Shown: positions 18,126 to 31,515 of the stretch, in pieces | Layout of the letters: the number at the start of each line of letters is the position of its first letter | How positions within the stretch are numbered: position 1 is the first letter of the stretch | Assembly: GCF_001570585.1 (NCBI RefSeq) | Contig: NZ_BBXF01000007.1 | Span: 325,508-389,507, forward strand | DNA: 64,000 nucleotides | Direction: 5' to 3' | Source: Herbidospora daliensis | Lineage (GTDB): Bacteria; Actinomycetota; Actinomycetes; Streptosporangiales; Streptosporangiaceae | Notes under the pieces: model-generated | The model's input: the letters and a program-made list of their open reading frames with translations, nothing else | Databases searched by the model: none | Told to the model about the DNA's origin: nothing | Program-made: the position numbers and the translations under genes

Positions 18126-18773
18126 ATGGAGTGGACTGCGCTGGCGGGGATCGCCGTCGTCTCGCTCGGGATGGTGCTGACTCCCGGACCGAACATGATC
18201 TATCTCGCCTCGCGGGCGATCTCGCAGGGGCGCAGGGCCGGGTTCGTCTCGCTGCTGGGGACGTTCGTCGGGTTCGTCGTCTACCTGATCGCCACCTGCC
18301 TGGGCCTGACCGCGATCTTCGCGCTGGTGCCGGCCGCCTACACGGCGATCAAGCTCGCGGGCGCGGCCTACCTGCTCTATCTCGCCTGGAAGATCGTCAA
18401 GCCCGGCGGGCAGTCGGTCTTCGACACCAAGGAGCTCCCGGAGGACTCCAACGGCCGGCTCTTCACCATGGGGCTGGTCACCAACCTGCTCAACCCGAAG
18501 GCCGCCATCCTCTACATGTCGCTGCTGCCGCAGTTCATCGAGCCCGCCCACGGCCACGTGATCCTGCAGAGCTTCGCGCTGGGGACCGTCCAGATCAGCA
18601 TCAGCATCCTGGTGAACGGGCTCATCATCCTGGGCGCGGGCGGGCTGGCCGCCTACCTGTCGACCCGTCCGACCGCCGTCAAGATGCAGCGGTACGTCAC
18701 GGGGACCGTCCTCGGCGCCTTCGCCGTGCACCTGGCCGTCGACCGCTCCAAGGCCGTGCTGCCCACGTCGTAG
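18126..18773 (+). CDS. LysE/RhtB-family amino-acid exporter
   Basis: A 215-residue membrane protein of the LysE superfamily. It shows the family start TPGPNMIYLASRAISQGRRAG and five to six hydrophobic spans, with the central NLLNPKAAILYMSLLPQF motif. Members export amino acids such as lysine, homoserine or threonine. It sits 7 bp after the ROK kinase and 27 bp before a threonine deaminase; the latter pairing fits control of threonine or homoserine levels, which is inference. Confidence 0.88.
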   Translation: MEWTALAGIAVVSLGMVLTPGPNMIYLASRAISQGRRAGFVSLLGTFVGFVVYLIATCLGLTAIFALVPAAYTAIKLAGAAYLLYLAWKIVKPGGQSVFDTKELPEDSNGRLFTMGLVTNLLNPKAAILYMSLLPQFIEPAHGHVILQSFALGTVQISISILVNGLIILGAGGLAAYLSTRPTAVKMQRYVTGTVLGAFAVHLAVDRSKAVLPTS

Positions 18774-18800
18774 CGGCAGGGTAGTGGCAGGATTGCGCGC

Positions 18801-20015
18801 ATGGCCGCACCACAGGTGACGTACGACGACGTGCTCGCCGCCCGTGAACTCCTCAAGGGCGTGATCGCCCACACCCCGGTCGTGCACTCCCGGGTGTTGT
18901 CCGAGACGATCGGCGGGCCGGTCTACCTGAAGGCCGAGAACCTCCAGCGGGCCGGGTCGTTCAAGGTGCGCGGCGCCTACGTCCGCATCGCCCGGCTGAC
19001 CGAGGAGGAGCGGGCCCGGGGCGTCGTCGCGGCCAGCGCGGGCAACCACGCCCAGGGAGTGGCCTTCGGTTCGGGGCTGCTGGGGGCCAAGTCGACCGTC
19101 TACATGCCCGAGGGCGCGCCGCTGCCCAAGGTCGAGGCCACCCGGGGCTACGGCGCCGAGGTCATCTTCGCCGGGCACACCGTCGACCACGCCCTGCAGG
19201 CCGCCCGCCGCCACGCCGACGAGACCGGCGCGATCTTCATCCACCCCTTCGACCACCCCGACGTCATCGCCGGTCAGGCCACGATCGGGCTGGAGATCAT
19301 CGAACAGCTCCCCGAGACGGGCACCATCGTGGTCGCCATCGGCGGCGGGGGCCTCGCGGCCGGGGTGGCCCTGGCGGCCAAACACCTCCGTCCGGGTGTA
19401 CGGGTGGTCGGCGTCCAGGCCGAACGCGCCGCCGCCTATCCCGAGTCGCTCGCGGCCGGCCACCCGGTGATGGTCGAGCCGCAGTTCACCATGGCCGACG
19501 GCATCGCCGTCGGGCGGCCCGGCGACCTGCCGTTCGAGATGATCCACTACCTGGTCGACCAGGTGGTGACCGTCTCGGAGGAGTCGTTGTCACGGGCCCT
19601 GCTGCTCTGCCTCGAACGCGGCAAGATGGTCGTCGAGCCGGCGGGCGCCGCCGGGGTGGCCGCCCTGCTCGACAAGCCGCGCGCCTTCGAGCCCCCGGTC
19701 GTCGCGGTGTTGTCGGGCGGCAACATCGACCCGCTGCTGCTGGCCCGGGTATTGCGCCACGGCCTCGCCGCCGCCGGGCGATACCTGGCCTTCCGCATCC
19801 GCCTGGCCGACCGGCCCGGCGCGCTCGCCGCCCTGCTCAGGAGGCTGGCGGAGCTCAAGGCCAACGTGCTCGACGTGGTGCACGAACGGGTCGGCGCCCG
19901 GCTCCACCTCGACGAGGCCGAGGTGCTGCTCCAGCTGGAGACCCGCGGCCCCGACCACTGCGACGACGTGCTGGCCGCCCTCAGGCGAGACGGCTACAAG
20001 CTCATCTTTTCGTGA
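18801..20015 (+). CDS. ilvA: Threonine ammonia-lyase with C-terminal ACT domain
   Basis: A 404-residue fold-type II PLP enzyme that deaminates threonine to 2-oxobutyrate. The PLP lysine is Lys55 in AGSFKVRGAY. SAGNHAQGVA and the phosphate loop GGGGLAAGVALA are intact. A single ACT domain lies at about 328-404 (RLADRPGALAALLRRLAELKA region). This architecture is common for both catabolic-type and biosynthetic single-ACT enzymes, so the pathway direction is uncertain. Its 3' end overlaps the convergent peptidase gene by 14 bp. Confidence 0.9.
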   Translation: MAAPQVTYDDVLAARELLKGVIAHTPVVHSRVLSETIGGPVYLKAENLQRAGSFKVRGAYVRIARLTEEERARGVVAASAGNHAQGVAFGSGLLGAKSTVYMPEGAPLPKVEATRGYGAEVIFAGHTVDHALQAARRHADETGAIFIHPFDHPDVIAGQATIGLEIIEQLPETGTIVVAIGGGGLAAGVALAAKHLRPGVRVVGVQAERAAAYPESLAAGHPVMVEPQFTMADGIAVGRPGDLPFEMIHYLVDQVVTVSEESLSRALLLCLERGKMVVEPAGAAGVAALLDKPRAFEPPVVAVLSGGNIDPLLLARVLRHGLAAAGRYLAFRIRLADRPGALAALLRRLAELKANVLDVVHERVGARLHLDEAEVLLQLETRGPDHCDDVLAALRRDGYKLIFS

Positions 20016-21405
20016 TCGGGTTCGGGCGGCCCTTGTCGAAGAGCCACTGGCCGAAAAGCTCGCCGAGCTTCTGCCCCGAGACCTTCTCGGCCAGGGTGGT
20101 GAACTGCTCGGTGGTGGCGTTGCCGTGGCGGTGGTCGCTCGCCCACTGGCGGATGATCTTGAAGAAGGCGTCGTCGCCGACCGTCGCGCGCAGCGCGTGG
20201 AGGGTCATCGCGCCCCGGGCGTAGACCGAGTTGTTGAACAGGTCGGCCTTCTGCGCCACCCCGGGCGGGTAGTTCCACATCGGGTCGGTGGCGTTGGCGT
20301 AGTGGCGGTCGAAGGTCTGCTGGGCGGTCGCCTGGCCGCGGTGCTCGGTCCACAACCACTCGGCGTAGGTCGCGAAGCCCTCGTTGAGCCACAGGTCCTT
20401 CCAGCGGGAGATGCTCACGCTGTCGCCGAACCACTGGTGGGCCAGCTCGTGGGAGATGATGCCCTCGTCGGGCTCGAAGCCGCCGTAGATCGGCTTGGTC
20501 TGGTTCTCCAGCGCGTAACCCGACGCGTAGTCGTCGACGATCCCGCCGGTCGACTTGAACGGGTAGGGCCCGAAGACCGTCACCCAGTAGTCGGTGATGC
20601 GCGCCGACACCTCGAAGACCCGGTCGAGCTGGCTCTGGTAGCGCGGGTCGACGGCGGCGTAGACGGGGATGCCGCCCTCGGTGTCGCCTGTCTTCACCAG
20701 GAACTTCCCGGTCGTCATGGTCGCCAGGTAGCTCACCATCGGGTTGGTCTCGCGCCAGACGAACGTGGTCTTCCCGCCCGCCGACGCGGGTTGGCCGGCC
20801 AGCTCGCCGTTGGCGATGGCGGTCACGCCGTCGGGCACGGTCAGCCGGAACTCGTAGGTCGCCTTGTCGGCCGGGTGGTCGTTGCCGGGGAACCAGGTCT
20901 TGGCGCCGTTGGGCTCGGAGGCGACGAAGGAGCCGTCGCTCGTGGGCACGAAGCCGTAGGTGCCGAGGTTGGGGGAGTTGCGGACCGGCTGGGGCTCGCC
21001 CTGGTAGGTGACCGCCGTGCGGAACGGCGCCCCCTTGGACAACTCGGCCGTGACGGTCATCTCGTCGCCCGACCGGGTGTAGGCCGCCGGGCGCCCGCCG
21101 ACCGTCACCGCGCTGACGGTGAAACCGTGGAGGTCGAGGTTGAAGCTCGACAGGTTCTCGGTCGCGGTCGCGTCGATGGTCGCGGTGCCGGACAACTGCC
21201 GGGTGGCGGGGTCGTAGCCCAGGGCCAGGGTGTAGTGGCCGACGTCGTAGCCGCCGTTGCCGTCGGTGGGGAAGTCGTCGTCGCCGATCCCGGACGCGCC
21301 CGCCGAGCCCGACCCCGCGACCGGCTGGTCGGACGCCCCCGACGGCGAACAACTCACGAGTGTGACGACGATGAGCGCGCCTGACAGCGCCCTGGCCAAC
21401 CGCAT
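20002..21405 (-). CDS. M1-family zinc metallopeptidase, predicted lipoprotein
   Basis: A 467-residue aminopeptidase-N-like protein (M1 family). The N-terminal signal ends in TLVSC (Cys19), a lipobox, so it should be anchored outside the membrane. The zinc motif HELAHQWFGD is near residue 320 and the third ligand lies in LNEGFATYAEW about 20 residues later. The N-terminal beta domain (about 50-235) is present, but the C-terminal helical domain of long M1 enzymes is absent, as in other short secreted actinobacterial members. Substrate is unknown. Confidence 0.9.
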   Translation of the reverse strand: MRLARALSGALIVVTLVSCSPSGASDQPVAGSGSAGASGIGDDDFPTDGNGGYDVGHYTLALGYDPATRQLSGTATIDATATENLSSFNLDLHGFTVSAVTVGGRPAAYTRSGDEMTVTAELSKGAPFRTAVTYQGEPQPVRNSPNLGTYGFVPTSDGSFVASEPNGAKTWFPGNDHPADKATYEFRLTVPDGVTAIANGELAGQPASAGGKTTFVWRETNPMVSYLATMTTGKFLVKTGDTEGGIPVYAAVDPRYQSQLDRVFEVSARITDYWVTVFGPYPFKSTGGIVDDYASGYALENQTKPIYGGFEPDEGIISHELAHQWFGDSVSISRWKDLWLNEGFATYAEWLWTEHRGQATAQQTFDRHYANATDPMWNYPPGVAQKADLFNNSVYARGAMTLHALRATVGDDAFFKIIRQWASDHRHGNATTEQFTTLAEKVSGQKLGELFGQWLFDKGRPNPITKR

Positions 21406-21463
21406 GGGTGCCCCTCCCCGAACCGACCCTGCCGGGACACCTTATGCGAGGTCACGGACACGT

Positions 21464-22021
21464 TCAGGCATCGACGACCAGGGTTGATGCCGCTTTGTCG
21501 TGCAACGCCTGCTTTCTGCGGTCGAACAAAATCCAGACCAGGTCGACGAAGCCGAGGCAGCAGGTCGCCGTGAGGACGACGTACACGATCGAGCGCAGGG
21601 CCGCCTGGCCGACGCCGATCCGGCCGCCGTCCTCGCGGGCCACGCGCATGCGGAAGATCTTCTTGCCGGGGGTCTGGCCGTTCCAGTAGGCGTGGAAGAG
21701 CCAGTAGTAGAGGAACCCGATCAGGAAGCCCCAGAACCAGTGGGTGACCTGCTCGCCGTGCCAGGTCCCGGTGCGCTCGTCGTAGACCGCCGACCACGAC
21801 TCGTAGGTGAACGGCGAGGAGATGAGGCCGACGATGACGGCGTCCACGACGCCCGCGAGAAGTCGCCGCCACCGGCCGGCGAGGGGTTGGCCGGCCGGTG
21901 GCGGGGCGCCGTGTCCGGGCGTCCCGTACGGAGGACGCCCGCCCGGCGCGGGCGGCGGTGTCCAGGGCTGGGACGGGTCCTGGCCCGGCAGATCGCCCGG
22001 CGGCGGTGTCGGAGAAGCCAT
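21464..22021 (-). CDS. RDD-family membrane protein
   Basis: A 185-residue protein: a Pro/Gly-rich cytoplasmic N-terminus (about 1-45) followed by an RDD domain with three to four membrane spans. Key blocks are LAGRWRRLLAGVVDAVIVG (the R and D of RDD), YWNGQTPGKKIFRMRV and a final CCLGFVDLVWILFD. RDD proteins are membrane proteins of mostly unknown role; some transport ions or solutes. ATG 22021 is the first Met of the Pro-rich segment. Confidence 0.85.
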   Translation of the reverse strand: MASPTPPPGDLPGQDPSQPWTPPPAPGGRPPYGTPGHGAPPPAGQPLAGRWRRLLAGVVDAVIVGLISSPFTYESWSAVYDERTGTWHGEQVTHWFWGFLIGFLYYWLFHAYWNGQTPGKKIFRMRVAREDGGRIGVGQAALRSIVYVVLTATCCLGFVDLVWILFDRRKQALHDKAASTLVVDA

Positions 22022-22074
22022 GCCGAGGTGATCACCTGTCGCGGACCAGGACAAATCCGCCGCGAAGTAAAGAT

Positions 22075-23734
<1,660 letters not shown>

Positions 23735-23790
23735 GTGCACGGAGCATCACGACGTATCGTTTACGGTGATGGTTCATCGTCGGCCGGGGG

Positions 23791-25934
23791 GTGCGCGTGG
23801 GGATCGGCAGGAAGATCGCGGGTTTGTGGCCGCGACGGAGGTTCCTGCGCATCGCCCTCATCGGCTTCGGCGCCGCCGCCGTAGCCGCGATCGGCGCCTT
23901 CGCGGTGATCTGGGTGCTCACCCCCATCCCCGACACGACCCAGGAACTGGCGACCGCCCAGGGCTCGGTGTTCTACTACCGCGACGGCAAGACGGTGCTG
24001 GCCAGCCGGGGCGTCGACCGTAAGAACGTGCCGCTCTCCGAGGTGCCGAAGCCGGTCAGGGAAGCCGTCATCGCGGCCGAGAACCGCACCTTCTACCAGG
24101 ATCAGGGCGTGTCTCTCTCAGGTACGGCCAGAGCGATGTGGTCGACCCTCACGGGAGCCCAGATCCAGGGCGGCTCGACGATCACCCAGCAGCTGGTCCG
24201 CAACTACTACAGCGGGCTCAGCCAGGAACGGTCCATCATGCGCAAGCTCAAGGAGATCATGATCTCCCTGAAAGTGGATCGATCCAAGTCGAAAGACTGG
24301 GTCCTGGAGCAATACCTCAACACCATCTACTTCGGGCGCGGCGCCCACGGCATCCAGGCCGCGGCCCAGGCCTACTTCCGGGTCGACGTCGACAAGCTGA
24401 CCCCCGCCCAGGGCGCCTACCTGGCCGCGGTGATCCAGCAGCCGTCCAACTTCGCCAACCCGACCGGCGCGATGCTGACCGCCGCGCAGGCCCGCTGGAA
24501 GTCGGTCGTCGACGGCATGGTCAAGATCAACGCGATCACCGCCGGCCAGGCCGCCCAGATGACCTTCCCCGAGCTCAAGAAGCAGAAGAAGCCGCTGTCG
24601 CTGTCGGGCCAGAACGGCTACATGCTGGCCCAGGTGGTCGGCGAGCTCAACCGCATGGGCTACAGCGACGAGGACATCTTCCAAGACGGCCTCAAGGTCA
24701 CCACGACCTTCGACAAGAAGCTGATGGCCGCCGCCTCCGACGCCGTCGCCGAGATCCTGCCCGAGGGCACCCCCAAGAAGGTCCGCGCCGGCCTGGCGGC
24801 CGTCGACCCGGGCAACGGCGAGGTGGTCGCCTTCTACGGCGGCCGCGACTACGCCCAGAGCGAGTGGAACAGCGCCTTCGACGCCAAGGTCCAGGCCGGC
24901 TCCACCTTCAAGGCCTACGCGCTGGCCGCCGCCCTGCAAGACGGCGTGCCGCTGACCCAGCGCTACTACGGCAACTCGCCCATGTACGTCAACGGCGCCG
25001 CCATCCCCAACTCCGGCGGCTCCTCCTACGGCTCGGTCAACCTGGTGCAGGCCACCCAATACTCGGTGAACACCGCCTACGTCGACCTCGGCCAGCAGAT
25101 CGGCCTCGACAAGATCGCCGCTGCGGCCGAGGCGGCCGGCATCCCCGCCGCCCAGCTCGCCCAGCACCGCAAGGCCGCCACCTTCCCGCTGGGGGTGGCG
25201 TCGGTGAGCGCCGTCCAGCAGGCGGGCGCCTACGCGACGTTCGCGTCCGGGGGCGTGCACCACGACCCCCACGTGATCAGGTCGGTGACCGACGGGAGCG
25301 GCAAGACCCGCAAGACCGACACCACCGGCCGCCGCGTCTTCACCGAGGACACCGCCGCCGACGCCACCTTCGCGATGGAACAGGTCGTCACCTCGGGCAC
25401 CGGCACCGGCGCCCGCCTCTACGACCGCCCGGTGGCCGGCAAGACCGGCACCACCGACGCCTCGGCCGCCGTCTGGTTCAACGGCTTCACCCCGCAGTTG
25501 TCGGTGGCGGTCGACATGTTCCGCGACGACAACCTGCCGGTGACCATCCCCGGCTACGGCGAGCTCTACGGCGGCACCCTTCCGGCCCAGATCTGGAAGG
25601 CGTTCATGACCACCGCGATGGAGGGCAAGCCGGTCAAGGAGTTCCCCGACCCGGTGACCTACTACCGGTGGGACAACGACTACTACCGCCCGACCGACGA
25701 CGAGGAACGCGAGTTCGCCTCCGGCGAGCCCAGCCCCGACCCGAGCCCGACGGCCCCCGGCGACGACGGGAACTCCCCGCCGCCCGGAGACGACGGCGGT
25801 CAGCCCGAGGTCACCCCGCCGCCCTCAGACGGCGGGGGCCCTGACGACGAACCCCCGTCGACGGAGGAACCCGGCAACCAGCAGCCCGACCTGCCCGATG
25901 AGAACAACCCGCCCGACGTGCCGGTGGGCACCCG

Positions 25935-25938
<4 letters not shown>
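23791..25938 (+). CDS. Class A penicillin-binding protein (transglycosylase/transpeptidase)
   Basis: A 715-residue bifunctional cell-wall synthase. Basic N-terminus and one membrane anchor (about 22-48), then a GT51 domain (about 65-240) with [13 protein letters not shown], where the usual EDRRF appears as ENRTF, and [13 protein letters not shown]. The transpeptidase domain has the nucleophile in [10 protein letters not shown] (near 372), SVN in YSVNTAYVD and KTGTT near 550. The C-terminal about 80 residues are a Pro/Asp/Gly-rich tail, probably extended into the wall. Start may be GTG 23791 or GTG 23797; a GGGGGG stretch precedes both. The 3' end overlaps the convergent DUF255 gene by 4 bp. 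Confidence 0.92.
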
Positions 25939-27896
<1,958 letters not shown>

Positions 27897-27992
27897 ACGG
27901 CCAAGCCTAGGTGAGCAACTCCGACGGCTCCGACGCCGCAGGTCCCGGCGGGCTGAGCCTGCCGGCTCTGGTCGGCTGAATCGAAGGTCAGG

Positions 27993-28520
27993 CTATTTCC
28001 CTATGGGGGGCGCGTGGCGCTCCATCAGATATTCGTCCCGCCACGCCCCATCGAGGAAGACGTGCTGGCGGGCGATCCCGATCGTACGGAACCCGTTCTT
28101 CTCCAGCACCCGCTTCGACCGGGGATTGTCGACCCGCACCGACGCCTCGACCCGGTGGAGCCCCAGCTCGCAGAACGCGATGTCGAGCACCACCCCCAGC
28201 GCCCTGGTCGCGACGCCGCGGCCGCCGTCCTTTTCGGCCACCCAGTAGCCGACCCGGGCCGACTGGAGGGCGCTGCGGAGGATCGTGTTGAGCGTGATGA
28301 ACCCGCACGGGCGGTCGCCCAGGTAGATCATGGCGGGCCAGCGGTCGCCCGCGCGCGCGGCCGTGATCATCATGCGGATGTTGTCGCGCTGGCCGGCGAT
28401 CGTGAAAAAGGCCTCTGTACGTTCCGGCTCATAGGGCCGCAGGAAATCGCGGTTCTCCTGATAGACGGCGGCCAGATCGGCCGCCATGGACAGCCCTATC
28501 GGCCGGATTTCCAGGTGCAT
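27993..28520 (-). CDS. GNAT-family N-acetyltransferase (RimJ/RimL-like)
   Basis: A 175-residue acetyltransferase of the RimJ/RimL type. VGYWVAEKDGGRGVATRAL is the acetyl-CoA phosphate loop, with AFCELGLHRVEASVRVDNPRSKRVLEKNGFR as the C-terminal half of the fold. It probably acetylates an N-terminal or small-molecule amine. It lies 9 bp downstream of the STAS gene on the same strand, so it may be the last gene of the signalling operon. Confidence 0.85.
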   Translation of the reverse strand: MHLEIRPIGLSMAADLAAVYQENRDFLRPYEPERTEAFFTIAGQRDNIRMMITAARAGDRWPAMIYLGDRPCGFITLNTILRSALQSARVGYWVAEKDGGRGVATRALGVVLDIAFCELGLHRVEASVRVDNPRSKRVLEKNGFRTIGIARQHVFLDGAWRDEYLMERHAPPIGK

Positions 28521-28529
28521 CCAGCGATG

Positions 28530-28862
28530 CTACGCAGCCGACGTCGGCAGGTTGAACACCTGGTCGAGGGCCGTCACCTCGAAAAGATGGGCGATATATG
28601 GAGTCATCCCCACAAATCGCATCTCCGCCGGATGCTCTTCGGCCGCGTGATAAAGGTGGATCAAGGTCGCCAGGCCCGACGAGTCGATGAACGTCACCCC
28701 CGTCAGGTCGACCTCCAGCACTCTCAGGGCGCTGGTCATCAGCGTCGGCGTCATGGCGGCCAGGTCGGCCGACGTCGTGTAGTCGAAGTCTCCGGACAGC
28801 GTCAGCCGGGTGGTGTCGGGCTCCGGATTCTCGATCTCAATCAGGAAAGGCGCGGTTTCCAT
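28530..28862 (-). CDS. STAS-domain anti-sigma-factor antagonist
   Basis: A 110-residue single STAS domain. The phospho-acceptor motif is FIDSSGLATLIH with Asp60-Ser61-Ser62-Gly63; Ser62 is the expected phosphorylation site by family analogy. In partner switching, the unphosphorylated form binds an RsbW-type kinase and frees the sigma factor. Its ATG shares one base with the stop of the upstream cobalamin-protein gene (TGATG), so the two are coupled. A SpoIIE phosphatase in the same operon can reset it, and the divergent HATPase is the likely kinase. Confidence 0.9.
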   Translation of the reverse strand: METAPFLIEIENPEPDTTRLTLSGDFDYTTSADLAAMTPTLMTSALRVLEVDLTGVTFIDSSGLATLIHLYHAAEEHPAEMRFVGMTPYIAHLFEVTALDQVFNLPTSAA

Positions 28863-29881
28863 CAGGCTCCATCTGCGGCGAGCGTGCCCTCCGCCAGAAG
28901 GTGGCGGGCGCGCGGGAAATCATGCAGTTCGTCGTGGAGGAGGCGCAGGGCCAGCGCCACCGACCGGGACGGCACGCCGCGGGCGTGCAGGAGGTCGCAG
29001 GTCCACGTGACGAAGTCGGTGAACAGTCTCGTGTCGTCGATGTAGAGGGCGGCGGAGAGGAAGTCGGCGATGTGGGCCAGGTCGTCGGCGGTGTGATCGA
29101 ACTGGGCCTGGGTGTAGTCGCGCATCGGCGGGAAACGGCGGGGGAGTTCGGCCATCACGCCGGCGAGGATCTCTCCCCGGCGTTTGGTGAACAGGGTGTA
29201 CTCCTCGTCGGCCAGGTGGGCCAGGGTCGCACCGGGGGTGGGGAACGACGGGAGCCTGCCCTGTTCGAGCAGGTCGGCCGCCGCGTCGGCGGTGGGGGCC
29301 CAGCCGTCGGCGCCGAGCTTGGCGGCGAAGCGGCCGTCGAAGCCGAAGCCGGAGCCGCCCGCGAGGACCGGGATGCCGACGGCCTGGCAGGCGGTCAGGG
29401 TCGCGTGGGCGCGCGGCAGCCTCGTGGGGAGGGCGCAGCCGATCGCGACGGCGTCGGGGCCGGTCTGGTGGAGGTGGGTGATCAGATGAGGGCCCGGTAC
29501 GTTGGCCCCGAGGAAGTCGACGTGCCAGCCGCGCAGCCGCAGGACCTCGGCCAGCAGGCGGGTCGGCAGGGCGTGGTATTCGCCGTCGGTGCAGGCCACG
29601 GTGATGCGGCTGCGGGTCGGGCGGGGGCGCACGGCGGTGGCGATGGCGGCCACGGCGCGTTCGCTGATCGCGGTGGCGCCGTGTTCGCGGGCCACCGACC
29701 AGGTGCCGGCCGCCCACAGTTCGCCGACGCGCCGCTGCGCCGGGGCGATCACGTCGAGGAGCAGCGACTCGGCCGGCACGCCCTCGCCGAGCAGGCCGAG
29801 GACGAGGTCGATCGCGCCGAACTCGTCGGCCGTGCCGACCTTCTCGAGGTAGTCGTCGACGACGTCGACCGCGACGCTCAT
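28862..29881 (-). CDS. Stand-alone cobalamin-binding protein with B12-photoreceptor motif
   Basis: A 339-residue protein. A four-helix cap (about 1-85) carries Trp56-x9-Glu66-His67, the W-x9-EH motif described for CarH-type adenosylcobalamin photoreceptors. A Rossmann B12-binding domain follows (about 92-210): His103 in GEYHALPTRLL is the predicted lower axial ligand (motif E-x-H-x-x-P, a variant of DxHxxG), and AGGSGFG is the dimethylbenzimidazole-side glycine pair. Residues about 215-339 are an all-helical region I cannot name. There is no MerR DNA-binding domain and no methyltransferase. ATG 29881 overlaps the SpoIIE stop as ATGA, and its stop overlaps the STAS start, so it is embedded in a partner-switch operon. 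Confidence 0.88.
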   Translation of the reverse strand: MSVAVDVVDDYLEKVGTADEFGAIDLVLGLLGEGVPAESLLLDVIAPAQRRVGELWAAGTWSVAREHGATAISERAVAAIATAVRPRPTRSRITVACTDGEYHALPTRLLAEVLRLRGWHVDFLGANVPGPHLITHLHQTGPDAVAIGCALPTRLPRAHATLTACQAVGIPVLAGGSGFGFDGRFAAKLGADGWAPTADAAADLLEQGRLPSFPTPGATLAHLADEEYTLFTKRRGEILAGVMAELPRRFPPMRDYTQAQFDHTADDLAHIADFLSAALYIDDTRLFTDFVTWTCDLLHARGVPSRSVALALRLLHDELHDFPRARHLLAEGTLAADGA

Positions 29882-31413
29882 CGTGACCGCCGGATCGCCA
29901 GCAGGGCGCGGTCGTCGAAGACTCCTCCCGCCAGCCAGTCGCTGTTCAACTGCTCCAGACGCTCCACGACGGCGGTCGCGGGCATGCCGGCGCAGGTGGC
30001 CAGGGCGGTCTTGAGGCGGTCGGAGCCGTACATCTCGCGGCCGGTGGGGCCGCCGAAGGCCTCGGTGATGCCGTCGCTGTAGAGGAGCAGCAGGTCGCCG
30101 GGGGCCAGTTCGATCGAGGCGGTGCGCAGGCTGATCGCGCCCGACTTGATCGCGCCCAGGAGGGTGCCCCGGGCGTCGACCTCCTCGACCGCGCCGTCGG
30201 CGCGCAGCAGCAGCGGGGCCGGGTGACCGGCCACGGCCAGGTCGATCACGCCCTCGCCGGGGTGGATCGCCGCCAGCACCAGCGTCACGTGGGACCGCGG
30301 CGTGTAGGAGCTCAGCAGCGCCTTGTTGATCAGGTGCATGAGCTGTTCGGGGTCGCGTTCGAGCAGCAGCAGCGCGCGCAGGCTGTGGCGCACCTGCCCG
30401 GCCAGCACGGCCGCGCGGGGGCCCTTGCCGCACACGTCGCCGAGGGTCACCAGCGGGCCGTCGGGAGTGGGCAGCGCGTCGTAGAAGTCGCCGCCGATCA
30501 GCGCGGTCTGCTGGGCGGAGCGCAGCGAACCGGCCAGTTCGAGGCCCTCGACCACGGGCAGCGGCGGCGGCCGCAGGTCGCCCGCGAGGATCGCGTTGGT
30601 CGCGCTCTGCTCCTGGTAGAGCACCGCGGCCGAGATCGCCGCGCCGGCGCGGGCGGCGAACACCCGGACCAGCGTCTCGGTCTCGTCGTCGAAACCGGCG
30701 CCGCCCTCGCGGCGGGCCAGCACCAGCGCGCCGGCGGGCACGCCGTTGCCGGGCAGCGGGGTCACCAGCAGGTGGCCCACGGGGCCGAAACCGGCCGGCA
30801 GCAGCCACTCGGGCGCCTGGTGCGGGTCGAGCCAGCGGCTGGGCACCGGCGGGAACCCGGCCAGCGCCTCGGCCAGGCCGGGCACCTGGTCGGCGTGGGC
30901 GACCGGGATGTCGCCCTCTTCGAGGCCCGCGTCGGACGACCGGAGCCAGGCGGTGCGCCGCAGGCCGCCCGGCGGCAGCACGACCATCGCCGCGTCGGCC
31001 AGCAGACCGGTCGCGAGCTCGGCGGTGGCGCGGGCGCAGCGGCGCGTGTTGAGCGAGGCGGACAGACGGCGGCCGGCCTCGACGAGGAACTGGGTGCGCT
31101 CGCGCTCGGCCCGCAGGGCGTCGGCGCGCGCGGTCTCGTTGGTGACGTCGCGCAGATACCACGCCTGGTGGACGATGCCGAAGATCTCGCGGCGGACCCG
31201 GAGCAGCCGGTCGCCCAGCGCCGTCTCGTAGGTCTCCCCGGGCTCGCGGGCGCGGTCGAGCAGGCTGATCACGTCGCCCGGGACCATCTCCCGTGCGGCG
31301 GCGTTGACCAGCACGACAGCGCCGTCGGCGTCGCACAGCACGACTCCGTCGGCGGCCGCTTCCACGATCGCCCGCAGTACCTCTGTCGAGGGCGCATGCG
31401 TTACCGAATCCAT
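29878..31413 (-). CDS. PAS-GAF-SpoIIE (PP2C) serine phosphatase
   Basis: A 511-residue phosphatase. An N-terminal PAS-like domain (about 8-95; AADGVVLCDADGAVVLVNAA), a GAF domain (about 100-265) and a C-terminal SpoIIE domain (about 285-505). Metal-binding blocks are IGGDFYDALPT, LGDVCGKGPRAA, LLLYSDGITEAF and FDDRALLAI. It should dephosphorylate the STAS protein of its operon. ATG 31413 is preferred, with AAAGG upstream; a TTG at 31443 would add ten residues. Divergent from the RsbW-like gene. Confidence 0.88.
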   Translation of the reverse strand: MDSVTHAPSTEVLRAIVEAAADGVVLCDADGAVVLVNAAAREMVPGDVISLLDRAREPGETYETALGDRLLRVRREIFGIVHQAWYLRDVTNETARADALRAERERTQFLVEAGRRLSASLNTRRCARATAELATGLLADAAMVVLPPGGLRRTAWLRSSDAGLEEGDIPVAHADQVPGLAEALAGFPPVPSRWLDPHQAPEWLLPAGFGPVGHLLVTPLPGNGVPAGALVLARREGGAGFDDETETLVRVFAARAGAAISAAVLYQEQSATNAILAGDLRPPPLPVVEGLELAGSLRSAQQTALIGGDFYDALPTPDGPLVTLGDVCGKGPRAAVLAGQVRHSLRALLLLERDPEQLMHLINKALLSSYTPRSHVTLVLAAIHPGEGVIDLAVAGHPAPLLLRADGAVEEVDARGTLLGAIKSGAISLRTASIELAPGDLLLLYSDGITEAFGGPTGREMYGSDRLKTALATCAGMPATAVVERLEQLNSDWLAGGVFDDRALLAIRRSR

Positions 31414-31445
31414 CACCGGACCTTTCGCGCGAGGATCGCTCAACT

Positions 31446-31471
31446 TTACCCGTCGGGGTCAGCGTCGACGC
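31446..31471 (-). promoter_or_regulatory. Candidate SigB-type promoter of the SpoIIE operon
   Basis: On the minus strand GCGT (31471-31468), 16 nt, then GGGTAA (31451-31446). The Streptomyces SigB-type consensus is GNNT-N14-16-GGGTAY, so this matches except the last base. It lies 32 nt before the phosphatase ATG. Confidence 0.35.
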
Positions 31472-31515
31472 GTGCCTGCGATATTGCCCGTAAAGATGGC
31501 AATCATGCAGCTTGT

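Noticed and set aside
27993-31413. Partner-switch operon as a phage or mobile island
   Set aside because: No integrase, repeats or base-composition change at the borders was seen.
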